A stretch of DNA of 64,000 nt. It comes from Neopestalotiopsis rosae. Lineage: Eukaryota > Ascomycota > Sordariomycetes > Amphisphaeriales > Sporocadaceae. The position numbers were made by a program, and so were the translations under genes. This document shows positions 25,730 to 35,955 of the stretch, piece by piece; the first letter of the stretch is position 1, and each line of letters opens with the position of its first letter. The notes beneath the pieces are model-generated. The model saw nothing but the letters and a program-made list of their open reading frames with translations, ran no database searches and had not been told where the DNA came from. Location of the stretch: the NCBI GenBank assembly GCA_023078685.1, contig JALGAS010000002.1, positions 1,922,001-1,986,000 of the forward strand, written 5' to 3'.

Positions 25730-25990
25730 ACATTACTTACAATTGAGGTCGGGCTTGCGCGATCGCTGGTTGCAGTTCTGGCAACCCGGCCAGCCACACG
25801 GCCAGGGGCTGCTGCCCTCGTTGTGGCGAGCGAGAAGGTGATGCCAAACAACGCGGCGGCCTGCGGGTTCCTGGTGTCTGGGTTGTCGTCAACGCAACCC
25901 TCGACCATGCACTTGTTGTTGAAGTGTGTGCAATCATGCCAAATGTTGCCGCCTCAAGACTTGCTGCACAACCGTTGAGGACCCTTGCCA
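25730..25990 (-). other. Possible small Cys-rich coding relic
   Basis: All three minus-strand frames are open for some distance here. One reads SSPWPCGWPGCQNCNQRSRK, dense in cysteine, directly before a GTAAGT donor-like site and a long pyrimidine tract. Another frame reads VEGCVDDNPDTRNPQAAALF. It may be a frameshifted exon of a small protein, possibly part of the same decayed locus as the fragment just downstream. Evidence is weak. Confidence 0.18.
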
Positions 25991-26913
25991 GTGCGAGCTG
26001 ACGGTTATTTGGCGTTCAGTCTGGCTATGAAATAGCTTGGGTTTGCCTCGACAACCAACGTTTTATGAAGCGTCACTCGTCGGAGACGTATGAGAAGCAA
26101 TGATGTGACCTTCAGCGTCGATTTATTGCTTTGGATTGACACATCATTGTGCTGGTAATATCGTTTCTATTCTCAGTCACCAGGTAACACTGAAGAAGTC
26201 TTCATAATGATGGACACGGATGGACATGTGAAGGATAATGATGATTCGAATTGGTTTGTTCGTAGGTCTATACAGCCGCAGCGCCTCAACGGTGAATGTG
26301 ATGGGTCACTGAAAGAGGAGGGGAAATCGATAAAGACCGTCGTCCAAGGCAAAGGCGAGACCAGTAATCGGCATGTTGTACACAGCTTGTTGGCGATGAT
26401 GGCGCAAAAGTTGAGCAGCGTCCGAACCAGGACGCCAGTAGTGTCAGAAAAGAAACTTCATCTTTGGGGTTATTGATGGCGATTTTGGCAAGTCGGAGAT
26501 ACATGAACATCTGCCAGTTAGACTGTCAGGCAATCCGTTCATATAAGTTATTGTGTAAACATAGAGCTTTCAGAGGCACATTGAGGGTAAAAGATTCAAG
26601 ATTGAAATGGCGAGTACTGTATAAGTCCATGACTTCTGATGTATCAAAAGCATGGTTTACGACGAATGAAGCTGAAAACGAAAGATATTCGAATTCGAGT
26701 TGAGAGCCATGACAGTGATCTCAGGCAGAAACCTTTCGATGTGGCTCCGCTTCCGCCGATTATCGATGAGGGCGATGAAATGGTATCGACTTAAAGATCT
26801 CAAGCAACGACAAGTTCAGTTCTTATACACCGATAAGTGAAATATTTATCATGGTTGATTGTTATGTTAATATTGATTGCCTCATGTTTTCGTAAGTGAG
26901 CAAAAGCTGTCAG

Positions 26914-27252
26914 CTATAATCGGGCCAGATCCGGATTTCCGGAGTACAACTCCAAGCTACAATTGGCAGAATGAAGCTGGACGACAATTCCATCGTTCCG
27001 GGCGATACAAACATTTGTTGTTGTCTGGAATGTCCTAGATTCGGTAGGAGAAGCGAGTCGACAGTCGAGTCTAGAATACTCAACCAAATCACTGATGACA
27101 AGCCGACGTAGCTCATCAATATCGAGATGTTTTCGGCAGCAAACATATTGCAAAAGGATCAAAACCAGAGACTGACAAGTCCGCTGTTTGACGGAGCTGT
27201 ATAAGCGCCGATAAACCTTAAAGAGGATGACTACCGATGGCCACCGAAACAT
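26914..27252 (-). pseudogene. Possible relic of a NACHT/ankyrin (NLR-like) protein
   Basis: The frame reads VILFKVYRRLYSSVKQRTCQ, then LLQYVCCRKHLDIDELRRLV and, later, RNDGIVVQLHSANCSLELY. This recalls the winged-helix stretch that follows the NACHT ATPase in fungal NLR-like proteins, where a hydrophobic segment of the form W/Y-x-x-x-x-R-P-L-x-I-x-E-L is followed by a strand ending in a v-x-L-v-H element. Only about 110 codons survive, with no ATG context, P-loop or ankyrin repeats, so this would be a fragment. The identification is by pattern only. Confidence 0.25.
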
Positions 27253-27675
27253 AGTCTATCAATGACGGCATTAGGTCTGATCGCCGAAGCCATCGTTTTA
27301 CCGGTCGGCAGCCACCAACACGCCAATACTGGAGCTAATGGGTGGATAACGATGTCCACTTTGTGAGCCCCACCAAGATACGTGAAATATGGGGGAATGG
27401 ATGAGTGAATTTCCTATAGTAATAATCTTGATTATTCCACTGATTATTCCAACTCTGCGCGGGAGGCAGGTACAATGCTGCACAGCAACCAAATTCTTGC
27501 AGAAAAGGATGAGTGGTCGCGCAAAATCTTCACTACCAAACAACAAACAGGCACGCCATGCACTCAGTCTTAGGCCAAGCTCAGTTGACTGAAGCTTCGC
27601 CAATGAATCCAAACAACTCTTGTCGATCTTGAATCATACAAGGCTGATAAGCCCATCGCGACCACAGGGAAGCAG

Positions 27676-29739
27676 ATGCAAACAGCACCACAACAAACAG
27701 AGACTACTGAGGTGGATACCTTCACCATGCCTAGTCTCGAGCATAACTCACCACCGGTTCACTGCGCCAAAACGGCCTGTGGAAACTGTAGTGTGGACTG
27801 CTCTGACCGTCCACTCAAGGACATCGAGGATCTCGACAAGCTACAGCTTCTGGAGCTGCTCCGATCCAAGGACAGGGAGCTCAAGCGCACAAAGATTGCT
27901 CTGGGAGATGCACAGAACGAAGTGAACAAGCTTTCCGGATCTTCCGACTCCATCCACTCCGAGAAGCCTCTCCGATCCGCCAATTGGTTCGGCCGCAAAG
28001 ATGACCCAGGAATGACTGCCCTTTACGTGGAGAGGTACCTCAACTACGGCTACACCAGAGAGGAGCTGTGCTCCGGCCGACCCATCATTGGCATCGCCCA
28101 GTCTGGCTCGGATCTTGCTCCATGCAATCGCCATCATATTGAGCTTGCAAAGAGAGTCCGAGAGGGTATCCGCTCCGCTGGGGCCATCGCCTTCGAATTC
28201 CCGACACACCCTATCCAAGAGACGGGCAAGCGACCGACTGCAGCAATCGACAGAAATCTGGCAGCTCTGGCCTTGGCCGAGGTGTTGGCAGGATACCCGC
28301 TCGACGGCGTGGTACTACTCACGGGTTGCGACAAGACGACGCCGGCATTCATGATGGCAGCTGCCCAGGTCAATATTCCAGCAATCTGCCTCAACGTCGG
28401 ACCCATGCTGAACGGATGGTCACAAGGCTCAAGGATCGGATCCGGGAGTGTGCTTTGGAAGGCACGAGAATTGCACGCCGCGGGAGAGATTGACGATGAC
28501 AAGGTTGTGGACATGGTCGCTGACGGCACACCTTCGGCAGGGCACTGTAACACGATGGGAACAGCTCTCACGATGAATACGCTAGCTGAGGCCTTGGGCA
28601 TGGCTCTTCCCGGCTCGGCAGCCATTCCCGCTCCTTACCGACAACGTGCACATGCCGCCTACGATACCGGCATTCAAATCGTGGACATGGTCCGCCGCGA
28701 TGTCCGCCCACGAGACATCATGACGCGCAAAGCCTTTGAGAATGCCATTGTTGTGAACAGTGCGATTGGAGGCAGTACAAATGCGCCCATTCACCTCAAG
28801 GCTATTGCTGCTCATCTTGAAGTCAAGCTCGATCTGGACGACTGGGACAATCTCGGATACCACGTCCCCCTGATCCTAAACATGCAGCCGGCAGGCGAGA
28901 AGCTCAGCGAGGACTACTACCACGCTGGAGGACTGCCCGCTATACTCGCTGAACTGATCGACGCAGGAAAGCTTCCACACCCAGATTGCATGACGGTCAA
29001 TGGCCAGACCATTGGCGAGAACGCCGCTGGAAAGACGACTTGGGATCGCGAGACAATCATGACAGTGTCGAACCCTATTAAACCCGATGCCGGCTTCCTG
29101 CACCTGCGTGGTAATTTGTTTGACTCGGCCATCATGAAAATGTCAGTTGTCGAGCAGGAGTTCCGCAAGGAGTTCCTCCAGAACCCGCAGGATCCAAACG
29201 CCTTCCAGTGTCGAGTGGCTGTCTTTGATGGCCCTGAAGACTACAAAGCTAGGCTTGACACGGTGAATATTGACAAGCACTCGATACTGATCATGCGAGG
29301 CGTTGGTCCACTAGGCTACCCTGGCGCTGCCGAGGTCGTCAACATGCACCCTCCTGGCAGTCTGTTGAAACAAGGAGTGAAGGTGCTACCTTGCATCGGA
29401 GATGGACGGCAGTCGGGAACATCCGGATCACCGTCAATTCTGAATGCCAGCCCTGAGGCTGCTGCTGGCGGAAACTTGGCCCTGGTTCGAGATGGTGACA
29501 TGGTTCGTGTGGATCTGAACAAACGCCGAGTCGATCTCCTCGTCACAGATGAGGAATTGAGTGCTCGACGGGAGGCGCTTGAATCCCAGGGCGGCTATCA
29601 CATCCCGCCGAGCCAGACGTACTGGCAGGACGTTCACCGCCGTGAAGTGGCAGGACTGAACGAGGGCATGGTTATGAAGCGTTCCTTGCTTTTTCAGAAC
29701 ATTGTAGAGAGATACCCGGTGCCGCGCGACAATCACTAG
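27676..29739 (+). CDS. IlvD/Edd-family dehydratase (sugar-acid dehydratase-like) with N-terminal Cys motif
   Basis: Single exon, 687 residues from 27676, or 670 from an in-frame ATG at 27727. From about residue 110 on, the protein is a full IlvD/Edd dehydratase. Cluster cysteines sit in [21 protein letters not shown] and [14 protein letters not shown], and the C-terminal [20 protein letters not shown] motif is present. The family removes water from 2,3-dihydroxy acids using an Fe-S cluster and Mg. Sequence flavour ([14 protein letters not shown]) is closer to arabinonate/xylonate-type enzymes than to branched-chain Ilv3, so a role in sugar-acid breakdown is my preferred inference. The N-terminus is odd: a [13 protein letters not shown] cluster (C-x4-C-x2-C-x3-C) followed by a Leu/Lys/Glu helix. 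There is no obvious mitochondrial presequence, unlike Ilv3. Confidence 0.88.
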   Translation: MQTAPQQTETTEVDTFTMPSLEHNSPPVHCAKTACGNCSVDCSDRPLKDIEDLDKLQLLELLRSKDRELKRTKIALGDAQNEVNKLSGSSDSIHSEKPLRSANWFGRKDDPGMTALYVERYLNYGYTREELCSGRPIIGIAQSGSDLAPCNRHHIELAKRVREGIRSAGAIAFEFPTHPIQETGKRPTAAIDRNLAALALAEVLAGYPLDGVVLLTGCDKTTPAFMMAAAQVNIPAICLNVGPMLNGWSQGSRIGSGSVLWKARELHAAGEIDDDKVVDMVADGTPSAGHCNTMGTALTMNTLAEALGMALPGSAAIPAPYRQRAHAAYDTGIQIVDMVRRDVRPRDIMTRKAFENAIVVNSAIGGSTNAPIHLKAIAAHLEVKLDLDDWDNLGYHVPLILNMQPAGEKLSEDYYHAGGLPAILAELIDAGKLPHPDCMTVNGQTIGENAAGKTTWDRETIMTVSNPIKPDAGFLHLRGNLFDSAIMKMSVVEQEFRKEFLQNPQDPNAFQCRVAVFDGPEDYKARLDTVNIDKHSILIMRGVGPLGYPGAAEVVNMHPPGSLLKQGVKVLPCIGDGRQSGTSGSPSILNASPEAAAGGNLALVRDGDMVRVDLNKRRVDLLVTDEELSARREALESQGGYHIPPSQTYWQDVHRREVAGLNEGMVMKRSLLFQNIVERYPVPRDNH

Positions 29740-29876
29740 AGAAGACGCATGCTGTGTTATAGATTAAAGGGATTTGCTTTATAGACCAGGGACGGAAAAC
29801 ACCCATAGACGATAGATACGAAATAATGCATGGCACGATTCACACGCAAAGTTGGGGGTGGTGATCGCATGCTTGA

Positions 29877-30987
29877 TCAGTTTGTGCGATCCAGATTGCC
29901 CAGACATGACTTGAGCACACGCCAAGCGGCTTCGGCAGACTCTGGCACGTCCACATGGGATATAAAGCCTTTGCCCTTTGGCCCATAGCCATCGACGGAG
30001 TCTCGCAGCCGTGGTATCTCGCCCATGATCAAGTCTGCGAAGCGTGACATGTCCCATAGGTCGTCCAGGCTCGGTCCACTTGCTGCATCTACCTGGAATG
30101 TCAATCGAGCAAGGAGATCAGAGTCAACACCGTCAACAACATCGTCCTTGGCCATGGTCACCTGTGGAACAAAAGTAGGCCAGCAGAGAATTTGAGGCTT
30201 GGTGCCAGCGTCCGCTTCGTACAGCTTTTCAAACGAGGCCGCGGTACGCCGACACATGGTAGGGTCCTGAGCGACGATTATGCTGCGAGGTCTATGCACG
30301 CCATGACTGGCCAGCAGATCCTTGGTCATGGAGGCATTGGCGCCGCAGTTGGTCGACTGGTCCTCGACGAGAACCGTCAATAGTTCTTGCCTGGTGTCTT
30401 GCTTCGAGATGAGTTCCTGGCCCGCCTCTGCGTGTTGCTCCGTTGCGACGAGGTCGAAAAAGTCCTCGGCAATGGCCTGCAGCACGCGCGCTTCTGGCTG
30501 CCCGCGCACCTCTTCGGCGAGAACACGGTAACGACGATGGCGCGCCACTGCCTCGTGCATGTAATGCGTAGAGTGTCCCATACCGCCGCACAGAACCAGG
30601 ATGATCCGATGTGAGTACGGGCTGGGACTCTGTTGCCGCTGTGCTTCTGTTGCGCCATATACCTCATCAGTCTGCGTAACTTTTCTTTTGCGTGATCATG
30701 CCAACGAGGGGACCCCCACTCAGACGTGGACATCTGTTCCACGTACTTCTTACTGCTGTTACTTGATTCACGGCGGTAAATATGCTTTCGGCAGTGTAAA
30801 GCACTGCAGAGGCACAGAAAGCGATGACATCGACTTGAGGGGCCCCGTCCGAGGCCGAAGTGGCAGGGAGACACCTGTCGAGATCTGTGGCGTCGCGTAT
30901 CTGTTCGTGGGCCAGAAACCTTGAGATATTATTCATGGCCGTTACGACCTCTAGAGTGCTCGTCGCGTTGTCCTTCGTTGCCGCCAT
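29877..30987 (-). CDS. DUF218 (YdcF-like) domain protein
   Basis: Exons 30987-30754 and 30629-29877 with a 124-nt intron (AGCA/GTAAGA to GGCAACAG) give 328 residues in frame. Without splicing, two TGA codons near 30,667 would break the frame. Exon 1 holds a strand-like VDVIAFCASAVLY; exon 2 begins SPSPYSHRIILVLCGGMGHS and carries the DUF218 signature LVEDQSTNCGANA. DUF218 proteins form a Rossmann-like fold. Bacterial YdcF binds S-adenosylmethionine and SanA/ElyC relatives affect the envelope, but fungal members have no settled function. The gene ends 137 bases from the dehydratase stop, so the two are convergent. The exact acceptor is uncertain because three AG sites lie close together. Confidence 0.72.
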
Positions 30988-31869
30988 TCTGTCCGATATT
31001 TTACATGTCTTGGGTAGGAAAGTCGCGCCAAGGTCTGTCCCGGGACAACTCCACTTGATTGGCGCGGAACCTTTGAAGCTACTGTGCAGGCGGAATACAG
31101 TTCAAGTTTGTCCACTTTCCGGCTTGAACACCAACAAATCTCTTTCTTTATCACGATTAGTATTACGACCAACTGCTTTTTATGATTGATTCCACAAGTA
31201 TGTAATGCGCAGGGAACATCAGGTTTTCTGAATGCATCATCACATCCAGACGGTTGTAAGTTTTGTGGATTACCACCACGACCACAGTCACCACAAAAAG
31301 GACATGACAGCCACAGCTGGGAATCAACATGTTCCAAGGACTGAAGGACCCCCCCCAAAAAAAAAAAAAAAAAGGAGAGAGAGAAATGGCAGCGAGTATA
31401 CTTCGCAAGATGATAAATATCTGTCACCGGGCGAAGGAGCCGTGTGGCGACTACCTATAGACAGTTGGATCCGTTCCGGGTCCGCCAAGTTCGGCTAGGT
31501 TCGGTTCGGAGCCTGTCTGCCACTTGGTAAGGAACATACCTAAACTACCAATAATATGGCTGGTAGTACACTTTACATATCTCGTTAGCATTGGCTCTGG
31601 TCTCCGAACCAGCCCTGGTATATTAAGTGTAACTTTCCTTGGAGGTGCAATGGGAGTAGAAGGGGTTGACTTACAGGTGATCCTGATACCATTCGGTTCT
31701 ACCGCCCAATGTCCGAATTCGGCCCCCCAAGAATCGTTCAGTTCTTGGAGGCGCATTTACACACTTCATTCATAGTTCTGCGTCAGTGTCGCTGGCTAGG
31801 CCATATCTAGACCGTTAATGTACGTTGGAATTGAAGACTTGTATTTGCCTCGACCCAGATCAATTGAAG
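30988..31869. promoter_or_regulatory. Divergent upstream region of DUF218 and P450-reductase genes
   Basis: No gene is seen. It contains a homopolymer block of eight C followed by seventeen A (31349-31373). It lacks a full copy of the AGCTGACTTT motif found in the cluster promoters; the nearest sequence is GTTGACTTAC at about 31,666. Confidence 0.4.
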
Positions 31870-34149
31870 ATGATGGCCACAAACGTTTCAGCATCCTCAA
31901 TACAGGAAACATTGTCGGATTCAACACAACAAAGTTCCCATGCACATCAGACAAATGCGATATTCGACGACCCAAACAGTTTATTCACAGATCTAGAAGC
32001 GCTACAGAAGAGCGGTAACATCGAGTTTAACGAGCACTTGAAGGCGTACGTTGTCACAAGATATGATGATATCGTTCAGATACTCGACGACCCTATGACG
32101 TTTTCGTCTCGGCCGACGGTCCCAGTTGCTCCAGACTTTATAGTTGCTCGAATACAAGACAAATGCCCGCTGCGAGGGACGCTGCTCGGACTCGATAATC
32201 CAGATCACGACCGTCTTCGACGTAGTGTCGCCTCCTTCTTTTTCCCTCGACGGCTCAAGCGATTCCAATCGCTGATGGAAAGATTTGCCAACCAGCTTAT
32301 TGACGATTTCATCTCAGACGGCCAAGTCGAAATCAAGTCCTCATTCGCGCTGCCACTACCGCTGAAAGTGATCAGTGTAGTCGCCGGCTTGGACCCTGAG
32401 AAATGGCAATGGGTCGGACAGTCGCTTGCATTGTTTGGAGGGCATGCAGACATGAATGTGGGCACACTCGAGGACAAGATCGGGGCGATCATTGCTCTAC
32501 ATGAGCACATTGCCGAGCTCATTCAGAAGCGCAAGACTGATCGAAGAGAAGACCTCATCAGCCATATATGGAACGAGAGGGACAGCGGAGCCGTGACCAT
32601 GACCGATTTTGAGCACTTGTCCATGATACCAGGACTACTTCTAGCGGGTCATGAAACCACGACAAATCTGCTGTCCATGGGCCTGTCTCACCTTCTCCAC
32701 CATGATCTTTGGAATGTCGCGACAAGGAGCGATCGCGATACCGAGGAAGTTATAGAAGAGCTTGTACGGTACGAATCTGCCATAACCGGCATGAAGCGGC
32801 TCGTCACACAACCTACCAAGGTCGGTAACACAATTTTTAAACCAGGCGATTTACTGTTCGCCGCCTACAATGCCGGAAGTCGTGATGTCGCACATTTCAC
32901 TAGCCCCGGCAGCATTTCTGTGGGACGAAAGGGCAAGAGTCAGCATCTAGGCTTTGGACGTGGTATACACGCGTGTCTCGGAGCTCCCTTGGCAAGATTG
33001 CTTCTAAAGGTGGAGATGCAGACGCTTGCGAAGAGATTACCGGGCCTCAAATTGGCGACTGCTTACCAAGACCGCACCTATCAAGCCGTCGGCGAGGGGC
33101 GCGGCATCGACCGTCTGATGCTGAGCTGGGATGCTCATGCTACTTCCAAACAGAAAAATGCCGAATTACTCATCGCATACCCGCTTGATCAGACATCGAA
33201 AGATGGGGCCATCTCGGCATCTGTGGAAGAGATCGTGCAAGTGGCTGAAAATATCATTGAGGTCACCTTTGCTGCATCTCCTGGAACCAAGCTGCCAGAA
33301 TGGTTCCCAGGCGCTCATATCGATGTGCCGATCGGCGAGAAAGGATTTCGCCAATATTCACTTTGCTCCGGGCCACAGGATCGAGACCGTTGGCAGGTTG
33401 CCGTGCTCAAGGAAGATAAAGGTCAAGGCGGCTCTCGATACATTCACCATGCCTTGAAAAGGGGACAGCAAATTGATCTTCGAGGACCAAGAAATCATTT
33501 CATGCTCCAAAAGTCGAGCAAGTACATCTTCGTTGCGGGTGGCATTGGTATCACGCCTATCCGCGCCATGATTGGGCAGGCCGAAACTCAACAATCTGAC
33601 TACGAGATGTTATACCTCGGAACTGACCGAAACAACATGGCCTATGTAGATGAGATGGAAAAGAATCCCAGAGCCAGAGTGTGGGCCAAAAGCACGCAGG
33701 GCGCCTGTGATCTTGGGCAATTCTTCTCGGGCAGAGACTTCACTGGCTCACTTGTATACTGCTGTGGACCTGAGAGACTAATGGTAGCGGTGGAGCGCCT
33801 ATTCAGTGGTCACCTCCCACCCAGCGCCATCCATGTGGAGCGATTCAATAATGCTTCCGTGTCATCACACGAACCGAATCAATCGTTTGACATGGTTCTT
33901 GCCCAAAGCAACAGAGTCCTCCGAGTTCCCAAGGATCAGAGCATTCTGAAAGTCCTCCAGGAAAACGGTGTCAACATATTGTCAACTTGTACCAAAGGCA
34001 CTTGTGGGACCTGCGAAGTGAGCATAGTGGATGGGGTCCCAGAACATAGGGATACTGTGTTGACTCGAGAGGAAAAGGCCGCAAACAAGTCTTTGATAGC
34101 TTGCGTATCGAGATGTAAAGGTAAACAGATTAGTTTGGATCTTTGGTGA
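31870..34149 (+). CDS. Self-sufficient cytochrome P450 fused to FMN/2Fe-2S reductase (class VII, CYP116B-like)
   Basis: Single exon, 759 residues from the ATG at 31870; a second ATG follows at once. Upstream the frame opens only at a TTG. The N-terminal P450 domain shows the I-helix AGHETTTN (about 259-266), ExxR in EELVRYES and the haem loop LGFGRGIHACLGAPLAR with Cys369. The C-terminal half is a phthalate-dioxygenase-reductase module: flavin site RQYSLCSGP, nucleotide site GGIGITPI (about residue 556), CCGPE, and a plant-type 2Fe-2S ferredoxin with Cys707, 712, 715 and 745. This layout is typical of bacterial P450RhF enzymes, which need only NAD(P)H and oxygen. There is no membrane anchor, unlike normal fungal P450s. 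Lack of introns and bacterial-type motifs suggest horizontal transfer. It may oxidise the product of the neighbouring cluster, but that link is only positional. Confidence 0.93.
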   Translation: MMATNVSASSIQETLSDSTQQSSHAHQTNAIFDDPNSLFTDLEALQKSGNIEFNEHLKAYVVTRYDDIVQILDDPMTFSSRPTVPVAPDFIVARIQDKCPLRGTLLGLDNPDHDRLRRSVASFFFPRRLKRFQSLMERFANQLIDDFISDGQVEIKSSFALPLPLKVISVVAGLDPEKWQWVGQSLALFGGHADMNVGTLEDKIGAIIALHEHIAELIQKRKTDRREDLISHIWNERDSGAVTMTDFEHLSMIPGLLLAGHETTTNLLSMGLSHLLHHDLWNVATRSDRDTEEVIEELVRYESAITGMKRLVTQPTKVGNTIFKPGDLLFAAYNAGSRDVAHFTSPGSISVGRKGKSQHLGFGRGIHACLGAPLARLLLKVEMQTLAKRLPGLKLATAYQDRTYQAVGEGRGIDRLMLSWDAHATSKQKNAELLIAYPLDQTSKDGAISASVEEIVQVAENIIEVTFAASPGTKLPEWFPGAHIDVPIGEKGFRQYSLCSGPQDRDRWQVAVLKEDKGQGGSRYIHHALKRGQQIDLRGPRNHFMLQKSSKYIFVAGGIGITPIRAMIGQAETQQSDYEMLYLGTDRNNMAYVDEMEKNPRARVWAKSTQGACDLGQFFSGRDFTGSLVYCCGPERLMVAVERLFSGHLPPSAIHVERFNNASVSSHEPNQSFDMVLAQSNRVLRVPKDQSILKVLQENGVNILSTCTKGTCGTCEVSIVDGVPEHRDTVLTREEKAANKSLIACVSRCKGKQISLDLW

Positions 34150-34781
34150 GCAGAGCTTCAGTATTCTGTAGTGCAGCACTCTATTGTGGGCAGGGGCGTG
34201 AATATGGGATCGATACGACCTCATTCTTTTGACCCGAAGTCTAGTGTATATTATGCCTGCGAACGCCCCTAATTCTACCTACATGTGTCCTGTTCTCGCA
34301 TCCTCGAAGTGGCTTATCTTTTCTCTTCTCAACCTTCTGCTTTTCTCGTCGACTGCCATTTTTGCCAACCCAACTAAATAAGACAAACTTATGGCGAATT
34401 ATCGCACCCGTGACCATGAGTATTGTTCAGCCAGGTCAGCACTCTAAAATCGAAAATAAGGTCGCATCTCGCCAAGAGATCACCAAATTACCATTTTGGG
34501 CTCGCCGATACACAGACTAGGCTGGATTGCGCCTAGCGTATATCTTATCCGCAGCAAAACCCAAAGAGTTCTCGCTTGGTATTGGGCTTTGTCATCGCCG
34601 TTGACTCAGAGGGCGTTTGAGGGCCATGAAAGGGAGGCTGTGAAGGCGAGACAAGAACACAAAAAGCCTGGACGAGAAGTTGAGGGATCACCGTGAGTTT
34701 TTGGTCATTCATACCCAGATATCTTATCTCCTACTGCTCTTCACTTGAACGAGAGAGAAATCGCAATACTTCTAGCGCAAA
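34150..34781. other. Intergenic region, no gene seen
   Basis: It holds the 3' flank of the P450 gene and the upstream region of the peptidyl-tRNA hydrolase gene. Only short frames occur. Confidence 0.5.
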
Positions 34782-35711
34782 ATGGCTAACGAAAATATCA
34801 GCAACAGTGGGCAGCAGAATTTGAAGCTGAAGGCCGCTAGTTTGGAGGGAACAGACGCGCATCAAAACACAACAACACTGGGCAACATTGAAAACCAGAC
34901 AGGGGAACCATCTACCATAAAATCTGCGCAAAATCTAGAGAGCACCATATTGAAGACATCCGCGCCAGCAGACGAGCCGTCCTTGGCCACTGCTCGTCAC
35001 GAGACTCGCTCTCTTCTTCCGCTGAGCCCACCGCTGTCTCCCGAGCGGAGCGCCAGCACAGTAACCATGAGCTCAACGCGTCTCTTCATCGCCTCGCTCG
35101 GCAACCCGGCGCCGTACCAGTCTAGCCGACACTCGGCGGGCCACGTTCTTCTCCGGGCGCTACAGTCTCACCTGCAACTTCCTGCGCTCAGAAAGTCCAA
35201 GCCCTACGCCAATGGCCTCGTGTCCATGGGCGCCGACGTCGGGCGGCCAGAGTATACGCTGTGGCAGTCGCCCAGCTACATGAACGTGTCGGGCAAGGAT
35301 CTGCTCAAGGCGTACAAGCAGTTTGTCGCCGAGTCTAAGTCTCTAGGCGGGGGAGATTTCGGCCTGCCCGGACTCGTGGTGCTGCACGACGAGATGGAAA
35401 CAGCACCCGGCCAGCTGAGACCGCGAAACGGGAACCTAAGCGCAAAGGGCCACAACGGGATCAAGTCGGTGCAACAGAGCTTACAGTCGGCGGGCCTCAT
35501 GGCCAAGCTGACCGAACCCGGCGTCGCTGGGGGCAAGTTCATCAAGGTCGGCATCGGGATCGGCCGTCCCGCGGGAGGGTCGCGGGAAAAGGACGTTGTC
35601 TCGGCCTACGTCCTGGGCAACTTTACTGGCCCCGAGCTCGCGAACCTCCAGGGCAGCACGAGCAGTTTAGTGGCGATTTTGGAAGATGTACGAATGAGCG
35701 CGAGCATTTAA
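34782..35711 (+). CDS. pth1: Peptidyl-tRNA hydrolase (bacterial-type Pth) with N-terminal extension
   Basis: Single exon, 309 residues from 34782. The catalytic domain begins near Met96 (35067), which is also a possible start. Catalytic and substrate-binding motifs are intact: LGNP (Asn108), SRHSAG (catalytic His117), YMNVSG, VVLHDEMETAPG with the conserved Asp, and KGHNGIKS. The enzyme cleaves peptidyl-tRNA released from stalled ribosomes; in fungi this type is often mitochondrial. The 95-residue extension is Ser/Thr/Asn/Glu-rich and ends with SPPLSPERS. It does not look like a classical amphipathic targeting helix. The gene sits between the P450 fusion and the MFS transporter. It could be a housekeeping neighbour or a duplicate kept with the cluster; copy number elsewhere would decide. 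Confidence 0.9.
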   Translation: MANENISNSGQQNLKLKAASLEGTDAHQNTTTLGNIENQTGEPSTIKSAQNLESTILKTSAPADEPSLATARHETRSLLPLSPPLSPERSASTVTMSSTRLFIASLGNPAPYQSSRHSAGHVLLRALQSHLQLPALRKSKPYANGLVSMGADVGRPEYTLWQSPSYMNVSGKDLLKAYKQFVAESKSLGGGDFGLPGLVVLHDEMETAPGQLRPRNGNLSAKGHNGIKSVQQSLQSAGLMAKLTEPGVAGGKFIKVGIGIGRPAGGSREKDVVSAYVLGNFTGPELANLQGSTSSLVAILEDVRMSASI

Positions 35712-35955
35712 TAGCCAAGATACCCCCCTTATCATGTACCAACATCTAGAGTCTTCGTCCACAATCATACATTGAAGTGAAAACTCCCACCTATTCTTTT
35801 TTTCTTTTCTTTTAGAGCGCCATTAAGCGCTCTACATATGATAGTACAGGACCTGGTCGCCATGACCAAATCATCCCGGCATGCTCTTCCATGGTCCCGA
35901 CCATCTTGATCAGCTATCTGACAGACGACCAGCCAGTGAGCCTATCCAATACGGA

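Noticed and set aside
27676..29739. Dehydratase as branched-chain dihydroxyacid dehydratase (Ilv3) acting as a herbicide-type self-resistance gene
   Set aside because: Motifs resemble sugar-acid dehydratases more than Ilv3, no mitochondrial presequence is seen, and it lies outside the motif-linked core cluster.
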